Below, piece by piece: positions 25,723-33,882 of a stretch of 49,712 nt of DNA. Location: contig JANMCE010000202.1 of NCBI GenBank assembly GCA_031360915.1, positions 1 to 49,712 of the forward strand, written 5' to 3'. The notes under the pieces were generated by a model that ran no database searches, was not told the origin of the DNA, and saw nothing but the letters and a program-made list of their open reading frames with translations. The position numbers and the translations under genes were made by a program. How positions within the stretch are numbered: the stretch's first letter is position 1; the number at the start of each line of letters is the position of its first letter. The stretch is from JANMCE01 sp031360915 (GTDB lineage: Bacteria; Actinomycetota; Acidimicrobiia; Acidimicrobiales; Ilumatobacteraceae).

Positions 25723-26823
25723 CTAGCGGCGGTCTTTGGTGAGGAGTTCTTTGACCGCCACGACATTTGTCTTGTCGACAAAGCTCGGCCCGACTGAAAT
25801 CGGCTGGCCGCCCGCCGCCGCGTTCTGGTTGGTGAGGTTCAGGTACAGCATGACAACCGACAGGTAGCCCTGCGTGTACTGCTGCTGATCGATCGTGAAG
25901 GCAACGTCACCCTTCTCGATGGCATCGAGCAGGGGTTCGGAAAGGTCGACCGCTCCGATGGCAATCTTCTTGTTCAGTTCGACGGCGGCCGTCTGGGCCG
26001 ACACGGCACCGGCGGCACTCGTTGCGAATATGGCGTCGATGGACGCCTCCGCGGAGAGTTTGGTCTTGACCTCTGCCTGGGACGCGTCGGGTTCGGCATC
26101 GCCCGGTGTGACGAGCTCGACAACCTTGCCCGGAGCGAACGCCTCGGCCGCACCCTGGCAGCGTGTCACCTGCCCGACGCTGCTGTCAGGCCGCACACAC
26201 AGCATCACCTTGCCGCCAGCCGCTTTCAGGCGGTCTCCCGCGCCGCGACCGGCGTCACGCTCGCTCTGTCCGACGTGGGTGATCGCCCCAAGTTCTTTGT
26301 ACTGCTCAACGCCTGAATTGAGGGTGACCAGGGGGATCTGAGCGTTCCTCACCTGGGCGGCCGCGTCGGTAAGGGCCTTGGGGTCAGCGACCGCGATGGC
26401 AAGGCCTGACACTTTATTGATGACCGCCTTGTCGATCATCTTGACCTGACCGTCCGAGCTGTTGTTCGCGCCTTCATAGGTGACGGTGATGCCAAGGTCT
26501 TTCCCCGCCTGCTCAGCACCCCGCTGGACCTGCGCCCAGAATGCGCCGCCGTCGCCATTGGTGATGACGGCAATCGTGATGTTCTTGTTTCCGGCCACCG
26601 CCGCAGCTTTTACAGTGGTGACCGCGGCGGTTGCCGCCGCGGTCGTCGTCGCGGCCGGCGCCGCAGTCGTGGCAGCTGCAGCCGCCGTGGTCGCGGCCGG
26701 CGCCGCAGTCGTTGCCACGTCGGCGGCCGCCGACGTGGCAGAGGTGGTTGCCTTGCTGCTCCCGCAACCCGCTGCCGCCAGACTCAGTCCAACCGCAAGC
26801 GCTCTACAACTGGTCGTCCTCAT
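25723..26823 (-). CDS. Sugar-type ABC substrate-binding lipoprotein, orphan
   Basis: A 366-aa protein with a lipoprotein signal (lipobox AAGC) and an unusually Ala/Thr-rich linker of about 60 residues. The body is a type-1 periplasmic binding fold of the RbsB/LacI-like group (Peripla_BP_4), starting at NITIAVITNGDGGAFWAQVQ and including GANNSSDGQVKMIDKA and VPLVTLNSGV-like IPLVTLNSGVEQYK. Such proteins capture sugars, inositol or autoinducer-2. No permease or ATPase gene is adjacent, so its transporter must be elsewhere. A TAACAT hexamer lies six bases before the ATG. The linker is encoded by a 23-bp perfect direct repeat (26648-26670 and 26690-26712). Confidence 0.88.
   Translation of the reverse strand: MRTTSCRALAVGLSLAAAGCGSSKATTSATSAAADVATTAAPAATTAAAAATTAAPAATTTAAATAAVTTVKAAAVAGNKNITIAVITNGDGGAFWAQVQRGAEQAGKDLGITVTYEGANNSSDGQVKMIDKAVINKVSGLAIAVADPKALTDAAAQVRNAQIPLVTLNSGVEQYKELGAITHVGQSERDAGRGAGDRLKAAGGKVMLCVRPDSSVGQVTRCQGAAEAFAPGKVVELVTPGDAEPDASQAEVKTKLSAEASIDAIFATSAAGAVSAQTAAVELNKKIAIGAVDLSEPLLDAIEKGDVAFTIDQQQYTQGYLSVVMLYLNLTNQNAAAGGQPISVGPSFVDKTNVVAVKELLTKDRR
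26648..26712. repeat. 23-bp direct repeat encoding the Ala/Thr linker
   Basis: The same 23 bases (beginning GTCGCGGCCGGCGCCGCAGT) occur at 26648-26670 and 26690-26712. The period is 42 bp, or 14 codons, so copy number can change without a frameshift. Confidence 0.9.
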
Positions 26824-26829
26824 GGAGTG

Positions 26830-26835
26830 ATGTTA
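26830..26835 (-). promoter_or_regulatory. Probable -10 element for the orphan binding protein
   Basis: TAACAT on the minus strand, six bases before the ATG at 26823. The spacing suggests a leaderless transcript. No -35 box is clear. Confidence 0.45.
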
Positions 26836-27028
26836 GGTCTCACAACAGTCCATCTTGGCGCACCCATGTGCTGCGGTTACCGCCGACCCGCTCGGTCTTC
26901 CCGACGTCGTCCACCCACCGATGGCCAGAGCCGTCCACGGTGATTCGAGCGGTTCACGGGGCGGCTTGGCTTTGGCAACACCTGGCTTGACCGGCAACGA
27001 TGACGGCACCCTTCGCGACGGAGATTTC

Positions 27029-27832
27029 ATGACTTCCCCCACCCTCACCGACCAACAACTTGCGGATCGTTTCGCGTTCGCTACCAAGCTGGTGCGCGAG
27101 GCCGGCGCGCTGGCAGCCGGGTACTTTGCCGATATTGCCTCCCTCACCGTGAAGAACAAGGGCCCGCAGGATTTGGTGAGTGAAGCCGATCACAACACCG
27201 AAGTACTCATTAAAGATAGCCTGAAAGAGGCCTTCCCTGTCGATGCCTTTTTGGGCGAGGAAACTGGCCCGGCCGACATCGACGGTGCGGTCGGCATTTG
27301 GGTGGTCGACCCAATCGACGGTACGCAGCCATTCCTCAGCGGCATGTCCAGTTGGTGTGTCTCGATCGCGTTCATCGTGGGACACACGATGGAGATCGGA
27401 CTGGTGTACGACCCGATGGCCGACGAGCTGTTCTCCGGTCGCCGCGGCCACGGTGCCACCCTGAACGACCGACCCATCCATGTTGCGTCGGCAAACAGTT
27501 TCGGTGACGGCATTGTGAGCGTTGGCTACTCCCTGCGCACGAACCCCGACGCGGTTCTTCGCACGATGTCCCGACTGCTTCATGCCGGTGGTATGTACCA
27601 ACGCAACGGGTCGGGTGCGCTCAGTCTGTGCTTCGTCGCCTGCGGCCGGTTGATTGGTTATGTCGAGCAGCACATCAACTCGTGGGACTGTCTGGCCGCC
27701 CTACTCATCATTTCCGAGGCGGGCGGGCACATCAATGACTTCCTTGCTGGTGACGGTCTGACCGCCGGCAACGTGGTGATTGCCGGGCCTCCGGCCCTGT
27801 ATCCGGCGCTTGCGGCGCTGCTCATTGACTGA
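27029..27832 (+). CDS. Inositol-monophosphatase-family phosphatase
   Basis: A 267-aa magnesium-dependent phosphatase of the IMPase/FBPase superfamily. Motifs are GEE (76-78), DPIDGT (94-99) and WDCLAALLIISEAGG, which supply the metal-binding residues. Actinobacterial members act on inositol phosphate, histidinol phosphate or PAP. The motif DPIDGTQPFLSGM, in which the usual 'T-NF' is TQPF, is a variant seen in the histidinol-phosphatase-like branch. The frame extends upstream to 26855, but the ATG at 27029 has a GGAG six bases away. It is followed by glgB 53 bp downstream. A second IMPase-family gene is at 47324-48100. Confidence 0.88.
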   Translation: MTSPTLTDQQLADRFAFATKLVREAGALAAGYFADIASLTVKNKGPQDLVSEADHNTEVLIKDSLKEAFPVDAFLGEETGPADIDGAVGIWVVDPIDGTQPFLSGMSSWCVSIAFIVGHTMEIGLVYDPMADELFSGRRGHGATLNDRPIHVASANSFGDGIVSVGYSLRTNPDAVLRTMSRLLHAGGMYQRNGSGALSLCFVACGRLIGYVEQHINSWDCLAALLIISEAGGHINDFLAGDGLTAGNVVIAGPPALYPALAALLID

Positions 27833-27870
27833 ACTCGCCGCTGGCGACAAACAGCCGGTCGGCCTAAAGC

Positions 27871-27876
27871 TACGCT
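27871..27876 (+). promoter_or_regulatory. Possible -10 element for glgB
   Basis: TACGCT lies nine bases before the ATG at 27886, compatible with a leaderless or nearly leaderless transcript. Confidence 0.35.
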
Positions 27877-27885
27877 GGCGAGACC

Positions 27886-29769
27886 ATGCCTACCCCACTG
27901 CTCGGCGAGATTGATCTTCATCTGTTTGGCGAAGGGAACCATCGTCGCCTCTGGGACGCGCTGGGCGCCAACGTCGAGAGCCGCAATGGCGTTCAGGGCG
28001 TGCGGTTTGCGGTGTGGGCGCCGAACGCCCGTTACGTGAATGTGGTTGGTGAGTGGAACGGCTGGGACCCGAGTGCCACTCATCTCGAGCCGCAGGGAAC
28101 GTCGGGAATTTTCGCCGGTTTCGCACCGGGAGCGCTGGCTGGGCAGCACTACAAACTGGTGATCGAAACGCCCGATTGCGTGGTGCACTGGAAGGCCGAC
28201 CCCATGGCGCGGCGGGCCGAGCTGCCACCCGGAACGGCCAGCATCATCGACGGACCTACCGAGCACGTGTGGAGTGACGCCGCCTTCATCACGAAGCGTA
28301 CGCAGACTCCCGCACACGAACAGTCGCTGCGGATCTACGAGATGCATGCCCAAAGTTGGCGGCCGGGTCTCGGCTGGCGCGAACTGGCCCACCAGCTTGC
28401 CGATTACGTGGTCGATCTTGGTTTCACTCACGTGGAACTGCTCCCCATCGCCGAGCATCCTTACGGCCCGAGCTGGGGCTATCAGGTCACCGGCTTTTAC
28501 GCCCCCACCGCTCGGCTCGGCACGCCCGACGACTTCCGCTATTTCATCGATTATCTTCATCAGCGCGGCGTCGGCGTCATCCTCGACTGGGTACCTGCCC
28601 ATTTCCCGAAAGACGACTGGGCCCTCGGCCGCTTCGACGGCACCGCGCTCTATGAGCACCTCGACCCCCGACTTGGCGAGCATCCCGACTGGGGAACCTA
28701 CGTCTTCAACTACGGACGCAATGAGGTACGCAATTTCCTCGTCGCCAACGCCCTCTATTGGGTTGATGAGTTCCATATCGACGGGCTGCGCGTTGATGCC
28801 GTCGCGTCCATGCTTTACCTCGACTACTCGCGCGAAGCCGGTCAGTGGATTCCGAACCGCTACGGCGGCAAGGAGAACCTCGAGGCCATCTCGTTCCTGC
28901 AGGAGTTCAATGCCGTCGTCCACGGTGAACACCCAGGGGTGCTCACCATCGCCGAGGAATCCACGTCATACCCGAAGGTGTCGCGCCCGGTGCACGAAGG
29001 TGGCCTTGGCTTTACGCACAAGTGGAACATGGGTTGGATGCACGACACGCTCAGCTACATGTCGCGGCATCATGTGCATCGCAGCCACCACCACAACGAA
29101 CTCACCTTCGGCTTGCTCTACGCTTTTAGCGAGCAGTTCGTCCTCCCGCTCAGCCACGACGAAGTGGTGCACGGTAAGGGGTCGCTGCTCCACAAGATCG
29201 CCGGCGACGAGTGGCAGCAGTTCGCCGGTCTGCGCGCGCTCTACGGATGGATGTGGGCCTACCCCGGCGGCAAGTTGATCTTCATGGGCAGCGAGTTCGG
29301 GCAACGTCCCGAGTGGAACGAGGAGACGGGCGTCGACTGGGCCGGACTTACCTACCCTGCGCATCAGGGTGTACGTGACTTGGTTCGCGCCGCCAACCAG
29401 GCGCTCGCCGACAGTCCGGCACTGAGTACTGGCGATCACGACGGTAAGGCCTTCCGCTGGCTCGAAGCCGACGATGCCACGAACTCGATCTACTCGTTCA
29501 TACGCTATTCACCCGACGGTGAAGAGGCCGTCGTGTGCATCGCGAACTTCACTCCCGTACCCCGCAATGGTTACCGTACCGGGCTGCCCTGGGGCGGCAC
29601 GTGGCGGGTCTTGCTCGACACCAACGCCACCTACTTCGGTGGCAGCGGCTACGGCGGCGTGGGCGAGGTCACATCAGAGTCGCAGCCGTGTCAGCGCCAG
29701 CCGGCTTCCGGCGTTCTGACGCTTCCACCTCTGTCGGTTTTGTGGTTGACATCGAAACGGTCTTCGTAG
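27886..29769 (+). CDS. glgB: 1,4-alpha-glucan branching enzyme
   Basis: A 627-aa GH13 enzyme that makes alpha-1,6 branches in glycogen. A CBM48 domain is at about 35-110 (VRFAVWAPNARYVNVVGEWN), followed by the catalytic barrel. The nucleophile is D304 (HIDGLRVDAVASM), the acid/base is E357 (LTIAEES) and the third acid is D425 (PLSHDEVVHGKGS). It is shorter than the E. coli enzyme because it has only one N-terminal domain, as in many actinobacteria. The 3' end overlaps the convergent GGDEF gene by about 100 bp, and the last ~30 residues (ESQPCQRQPASGVLTLPPLS) are encoded there. No glgA, glgC or glgE is in the window. Confidence 0.95.
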   Translation: MPTPLLGEIDLHLFGEGNHRRLWDALGANVESRNGVQGVRFAVWAPNARYVNVVGEWNGWDPSATHLEPQGTSGIFAGFAPGALAGQHYKLVIETPDCVVHWKADPMARRAELPPGTASIIDGPTEHVWSDAAFITKRTQTPAHEQSLRIYEMHAQSWRPGLGWRELAHQLADYVVDLGFTHVELLPIAEHPYGPSWGYQVTGFYAPTARLGTPDDFRYFIDYLHQRGVGVILDWVPAHFPKDDWALGRFDGTALYEHLDPRLGEHPDWGTYVFNYGRNEVRNFLVANALYWVDEFHIDGLRVDAVASMLYLDYSREAGQWIPNRYGGKENLEAISFLQEFNAVVHGEHPGVLTIAEESTSYPKVSRPVHEGGLGFTHKWNMGWMHDTLSYMSRHHVHRSHHHNELTFGLLYAFSEQFVLPLSHDEVVHGKGSLLHKIAGDEWQQFAGLRALYGWMWAYPGGKLIFMGSEFGQRPEWNEETGVDWAGLTYPAHQGVRDLVRAANQALADSPALSTGDHDGKAFRWLEADDATNSIYSFIRYSPDGEEAVVCIANFTPVPRNGYRTGLPWGGTWRVLLDTNATYFGGSGYGGVGEVTSESQPCQRQPASGVLTLPPLSVLWLTSKRSS

Positions 29770-31036
29770 CCGTCACGACCTCGAAGGGCGGGTCGCACAC
29801 CAACCTATCCCGGCCGGAGTGCTTGGCCAGGTAGAGCGCTCGATCAGCGCGGGCCAACGCAATCGACGCGCCCATGTTCTGCTCGCCGACCACGAGCCCG
29901 GCTGACAGCGTGACGGGTCCGAAGCCGAAGTCGATGGCTGCAACCGAAGCCCGGACTCGCTCAACGACGGCGACGGCATCGTTGAGCTGCAGGTCCTGAA
30001 GAATCAGGCCGAACTCTTCGCCACCGATACGCGCCAAACAGTCAGTCCACCGGAGTTCGGCGTTCGCGGCGGCTGAGATGGCCACGAGCGCATGATCGCC
30101 GGCCTGGTGCCCATAGTTGTCGTTGATCCGTTTGAAGAAGTCGACATCGAGAATGACGAGGAACCACGGTCGGATACGTTCCTCCCGAAGGCGAACTCGA
30201 TCGAGCCATTCAAGGAAGTGCCGACGATTGAACAGCCCGGTCAGCGCGTCCCGCCGAGCGAGCTCGCTCAGCTGGGTGTTCCGCGCCTGCAGCTCCTCAT
30301 TGGCCACTTCGGCCTCGGCGCGAGCCAGTTCGAGTTCGTCGGCGAGGCGGCTCACCTGGAGGCGAGCGCGAACGGATCGCCGGAGAACATCGTGCGACAT
30401 CTTCATGTAATGCAACGTCATGCCGTACGCGAGCACAACCCCGCCAAAACCGACGAAGCCCCAGTGCCCACCAGATCTCAACAACCAGACGGCGAGCATG
30501 AGGTTGAGTGGTGCGGTGAGTGCAACCGCTGCCGCGATGTATGCCGAGTTGGCCAAGGCCGAAATGATGCTAACTGCCAGAATAGTGCCGAACGCGAAGA
30601 CCTCGTAGCGGGGATCACGTACGTGTAACACCATTGGCGCTGAACCCCACACGGCACCCTCGACCATGGCGACCATGATGAGACGACGTTGAATGCCGAG
30701 GCGCGGGCCCGACCGATGTCGGGCCAGATTCTTGGCGAGTAAGCACGTGAACCAGCGAGCCAAGACGACCGAACAGAGCCACACCCCGCCCGGAAGAAAA
30801 GCGATCTCGCGTGCGAGGGCGGCGATCAACGCGACCGCGCCCAGCGACCCGACCAGAAAGTCAACGTTGTCCGGTGGCCACGCTTCAGCGATGCACTCCG
30901 CCTCGATCAGGGCAGGATCGACATCACCTCGATCAGCATGCGACCTCGCCGCCCGATTCGTTTCCACTCCTGATATATCGGCGGCCCGAGCCCCTGTCTC
31001 AAGGACTCCTTGGCCCCGTTCAGTCAAGAACTGCAT
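29669..31036 (-). CDS. Membrane-bound diguanylate cyclase (GGDEF)
   Basis: About 455 aa from the ATG at 31036; the frame opens at 31162 and the start is uncertain. The N-terminal half has about six membrane segments without a recognised sensor fold, then a coiled-coil-like stretch (ELELARAEAEVANEELQARN), then a GGDEF domain. Active-site residues are intact: DVDFFKRINDNYGH and RIGGEEFG. The product-inhibition site RxxD is also present as RWTD, exactly five residues before GGEEF. It should make cyclic di-GMP and be feedback-inhibited. A 38-residue tail lies beyond the domain and is encoded opposite the end of glgB. No EAL or HD-GYP domain is nearby. Confidence 0.9.
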   Translation of the reverse strand: MQFLTERGQGVLETGARAADISGVETNRAARSHADRGDVDPALIEAECIAEAWPPDNVDFLVGSLGAVALIAALAREIAFLPGGVWLCSVVLARWFTCLLAKNLARHRSGPRLGIQRRLIMVAMVEGAVWGSAPMVLHVRDPRYEVFAFGTILAVSIISALANSAYIAAAVALTAPLNLMLAVWLLRSGGHWGFVGFGGVVLAYGMTLHYMKMSHDVLRRSVRARLQVSRLADELELARAEAEVANEELQARNTQLSELARRDALTGLFNRRHFLEWLDRVRLREERIRPWFLVILDVDFFKRINDNYGHQAGDHALVAISAAANAELRWTDCLARIGGEEFGLILQDLQLNDAVAVVERVRASVAAIDFGFGPVTLSAGLVVGEQNMGASIALARADRALYLAKHSGRDRLVCDPPFEVVTATKTVSMSTTKPTEVEASERRKPAGADTAATLM

Positions 31037-31100
31037 AAGGGGCCGCAGGCAGCAGACCAGACCGTTTCGCACCACACGAAGAGCTCCGCACTCTCGCAGT

Positions 31101-31300
31101 TCAACAGCACACCAATTGGTTCCGCCCGGCGTGCTTGGCCGTGTACAGCGCGGCATCGGCACGTCCCAGCGTGCTGGCTGGGGCGGCGCCCGACTCCCCG
31201 ACGACGAGGCCGGCCGACAACGTCAGGCCACCGACCCCGAGGTCGATCGCCCCGACCACTGAACGAATGCGTTCCACCACTGCGACAGCATCTTGCACCG
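31101..31300 (-). pseudogene. Remnant of a second GGDEF gene (C-terminal end)
   Basis: The frame from 31295 down to the stop at 31101 (QDAVAVVERIRSVVGAIDLG, then LTLSAGLVVGES and ADAALYTAKHAGRNQLVC) matches the end of the neighbouring GGDEF domain (LNDAVAVVERVRASVAAIDF, then TLSAGLVVGEQ and ADRALYLAKHSGRDRLVC). The GGDEF motif itself and everything N-terminal are missing. Just upstream, in another frame, a hydrophobic start-like segment (MSPYFLAAMGFTVPINAIEV, near 31404) may be the original N-terminus, which would mean a large internal deletion plus a frameshift. The rest of the 31037-31577 stretch has nothing I can assign. Confidence 0.8.
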
Positions 31301-31577
31301 GCGGCTTGCCATCCCCAACGTCGGCCGTCATGAACGAAGTACGCAACCTCGATGGCATTGATCGGCACGGTGAACCCCATTGCCGCAAGGAAGTACGGGC
31401 TCATGGACAGAGGACAACCTGACGAATGCACTCAATCTCAACCGCTCTCGCCTCGTCGACCGCGAATGTCGCCTCATCCGTTGGCGTCGTCGTCCTGGTC
31501 ACACTCCTCTATCGGCTTCGATTCTTTCGGCGTGATCGCCTGCGACCGGCAAGTACGCAGGAGTTGATCAAGATCGG

Positions 31578-32078
31578 CTATAGCACGATGTTGCCGTACA
31601 TCTCCCCCAGCGGGTCACTGATGAGTTCAAGCCGGGCACCGTCGGGGTCTGTGAAATAGATCGATGACCCGTCGATATGGGCGTAGTCGATACCAGCCGC
31701 GTCGAGCCGTGCCTTCGCCGCCGTCCACTGCTCCGGCACCATCGAGATAGCGAGATGGTGTAAGCCGCCGAGCACCTCGGCGTACGGCCCGAGGTCGAGG
31801 CCGGGCAGGTCAAAGAAGGCCAGCGCGTTGCCATTGCCTATGTCGAAGAAGAAGTGGGTGGAGCCTCGGTAGTCACGGTTTTCGAACATGTCGGTCAGCG
31901 GAAAACCGAGCAGACCTTGATAGAACTCGACCGTCCTTTCGACGTCGGCGGACAGCAGCGCCAGATGATGCACGCCGCGTGCCGATGACGCGGGGCGTTG
32001 CGCCTTAGCGGAAAGGTGCCGGCCGGCGATCTCCACACGGCGATCAGTGCAGGCGGCTATGCCGGCTTCGGTCAACAT
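31578..32078 (-). CDS. VOC-family (glyoxalase/dioxygenase fold) protein
   Basis: A 166-aa protein whose domain starts at about residue 35. Typical VOC features are GVHHLALLSADVERTVEFYQ, a second repeat starting LGGLHHLAISM, and the closing motif SIYFTDPDGARLELIS. Possible metal ligands are H38, a histidine in GLHHLAI and the Glu of LELI. The family includes glyoxalases, ring-cleavage dioxygenases and resistance proteins, and the reaction cannot be fixed here. It is two bases downstream of the DUF1330 gene on the same strand and probably forms an operon with it. Confidence 0.8.
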   Translation of the reverse strand: MLTEAGIAACTDRRVEIAGRHLSAKAQRPASSARGVHHLALLSADVERTVEFYQGLLGFPLTDMFENRDYRGSTHFFFDIGNGNALAFFDLPGLDLGPYAEVLGGLHHLAISMVPEQWTAAKARLDAAGIDYAHIDGSSIYFTDPDGARLELISDPLGEMYGNIVL

Positions 32079-32080
32079 GG

Positions 32081-32368
32081 CTAACGTCCTTCCACCACAA
32101 GCCCCGTACCGGACGTGGCGGCAAAGCGCATACCGATCACGCCCTGGTACTCGGGCGAGTTGTACCAGGTGTCAAACGCTCCCCGATCGGCGAATTCCAA
32201 GATGACAACACGCGGGCCAATGGGCGTACCTTCCAACGTCTCGGCCTCGTTCGTGGCAGCCAGCACCTTCGCGCCGTACTTTTGGATGGACGCACGAGTC
32301 GCCTTGCCGTATTCCACCAGCAAATCGGGATCGGTGATGGACGCATTCACAACAAAATAGGTAGCCAT
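32081..32368 (-). CDS. DUF1330 family protein
   Basis: A 95-aa protein of the DUF1330 group in the dimeric alpha-beta barrel fold. The start MATYFVVNASITDPDLLVEY, the central GTPIGPRVVILEFADRGA and the segment WYNSPEYQGVIGMR are typical. The function is not established; related folds act as monooxygenases or isomerases. It is the first gene of a two-gene operon with the VOC protein, separated by two bases. A TAACGT hexamer at 32374-32379 lies five bases before its ATG, so the transcript is probably leaderless. Confidence 0.9.
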   Translation of the reverse strand: MATYFVVNASITDPDLLVEYGKATRASIQKYGAKVLAATNEAETLEGTPIGPRVVILEFADRGAFDTWYNSPEYQGVIGMRFAATSGTGLVVEGR

Positions 32369-32373
32369 ACCCG

Positions 32374-32379
32374 ACGTTA
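32374..32379 (-). promoter_or_regulatory. Probable -10 element for the DUF1330-VOC operon
   Basis: TAACGT on the minus strand, five bases upstream of the ATG at 32368. The short spacing suggests a leaderless mRNA. Confidence 0.45.
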
Positions 32380-32388
32380 CCTCGCAGC

Positions 32389-33813
32389 TCAGGTGGGATC
32401 GTGCGGAAGCCGACCTCGGTCGGCCCGAAGATATCCGTACGGTGTTTCGGAAAGCAGGTTGGATACCCGAGACATATAGAGGTCCGCGTGTCGCTCAATT
32501 TGTCGAGCGAACAGACTCTTGTCATTACCGGCCCGAAGCAGCGGACCCCATATCTCGTTCCCGAGCTCTCCCGCGGCTTGTGCCAACGGTGCGACCTGGG
32601 CGTCGAGTTCTGCGATTGATCGGATGGTGCTGTTGATCTGTCGGTCAAGCTGCGTGCCATCGGCAGCTTCGCCGTAGCCGTGACGCTGTCGCAGCCGGGT
32701 CAGCCGTAGGTGCGCTAGCGAGTGGTCCAGGTCGGTCTTAGCCGCCATCATCTCGACCAGCTTTTCCTCCGTCGGACGGAAGCCGACCAGGGCATCAATC
32801 TCGTACTCAAGCTCACGCACCACGAGCCCGGTTCGCCATCGCAGCATGGCCTTGCTGGCATGCACATCACCGAACAGGTGGTCACCGACGTACAGAAGGT
32901 CGGCGCCGGCCAGACCGAGACTGGTTTCCACCAGATGGGCATCACCACCGGCATACACGTGACCCCGCTCTAACAGTCCCCGATAGGGCTTGAGGAGGCC
33001 AGCGTCTTCATCCTCCACGCGGTAAGCGGGTTGGCTGCCGTTGAAGAACTGTGGTTTGCGAGCATCGACGATGACCACATCAAACAGGTCACGCCAGGTC
33101 ATTGGGTCAGGAAGATACGGATCAACTGCGTACGCCATCATCGACCGCGTGTAGGCCCAATCCGAGTTGGTTATGAGCAGCAGCGTGCGGCCAGCATGAT
33201 GCTGGTCGAGCAACGTCAACGCCAGCTCGGAATCCAACTCGACGAACTGCTCGGGAGTGGCCACGATCTTCGCCTTCAGCGCGCCCTGTGCGTGCGCCGT
33301 GTCGAGCGCGTTTCGCACGATGCGATGCAACTCTCGGTACCCGATCACGCCGGGAAGCTTGCCCGCGTCGAGCAGATCAACCAGCTGGCTGAACAGGCTC
33401 GCTTCCGACAGCGAGAACAACGTATTCATGAACTCCCAGCGGGGCTCGCCCAGTTCGACGAAGTCTCCGGAATAGGTCTCGCGCAGCTCGTCGTACTCCA
33501 ACGGCCTGGTGCCGTGTTGGGCTCGGATGACGTAACCGAATCGAGTGGCTTTCACCAGGTTGCCAAGGTCGAGGTCGAACGCCAACCCGAGGATGAACGT
33601 GCGCGGATCGAACACCAGGTCGACAACCGGCCAGCCTCGACCGGCGAGCAGTTCGCGCCCGTGCTCGAACGCCTCGTTCTCCCACCGCTCAACGCGATAG
33701 TGAACAAGCGTGTAGTCCATGTCATAGCCAATGGCCTTAATCGACCGGAGGTTGAGGGTGCGATTCGCGTACACGCGTCGCGATGCCGGAGTTTCCTTAG
33801 GAGTGATAGCCAC
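32389..33813 (-). CDS. HAD-IG family 5'-nucleotidase
   Basis: A 474-aa protein of the long HAD 5'-nucleotidase family (Pfam 5_nucleotid). The nucleophile motif is IGYDMDYTLVHY with D31 and D33, the second motif is in LLLITNSDWAYT and the third acidic motif is in LLYVGDHLFGDVHASK. A large insertion after motif I forms the cap. Members remove phosphate from nucleoside monophosphates such as IMP and GMP, so a role in purine salvage is likely. Translation starts at a GTG (33813), and a TAAACT is directly upstream. It stands apart from its neighbours. Its end is 21 bp before the DUF1330 gene. Confidence 0.92.
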   Translation of the reverse strand: MAITPKETPASRRVYANRTLNLRSIKAIGYDMDYTLVHYRVERWENEAFEHGRELLAGRGWPVVDLVFDPRTFILGLAFDLDLGNLVKATRFGYVIRAQHGTRPLEYDELRETYSGDFVELGEPRWEFMNTLFSLSEASLFSQLVDLLDAGKLPGVIGYRELHRIVRNALDTAHAQGALKAKIVATPEQFVELDSELALTLLDQHHAGRTLLLITNSDWAYTRSMMAYAVDPYLPDPMTWRDLFDVVIVDARKPQFFNGSQPAYRVEDEDAGLLKPYRGLLERGHVYAGGDAHLVETSLGLAGADLLYVGDHLFGDVHASKAMLRWRTGLVVRELEYEIDALVGFRPTEEKLVEMMAAKTDLDHSLAHLRLTRLRQRHGYGEAADGTQLDRQINSTIRSIAELDAQVAPLAQAAGELGNEIWGPLLRAGNDKSLFARQIERHADLYMSRVSNLLSETPYGYLRADRGRLPHDPT

Positions 33814-33882
33814 AGTTTACCGACGCACAAAACAGAAAAGCCGGTGACACCCGCCATGGATGCCGCCGGCCGTTCCTGTGCC

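Noticed and set aside
27658..28932. 424-codon open frame on the minus strand
   Set aside because: It is antisense to the IMPase and glgB genes, both of which have clear motifs on the plus strand.
31426..31659. Small plus-strand frame with a hydrophobic segment (start MHSISTALASSTANV)
   Set aside because: It could be a 77-aa membrane peptide, but its end overlaps the VOC gene and no ribosome-binding site or homologue is seen.
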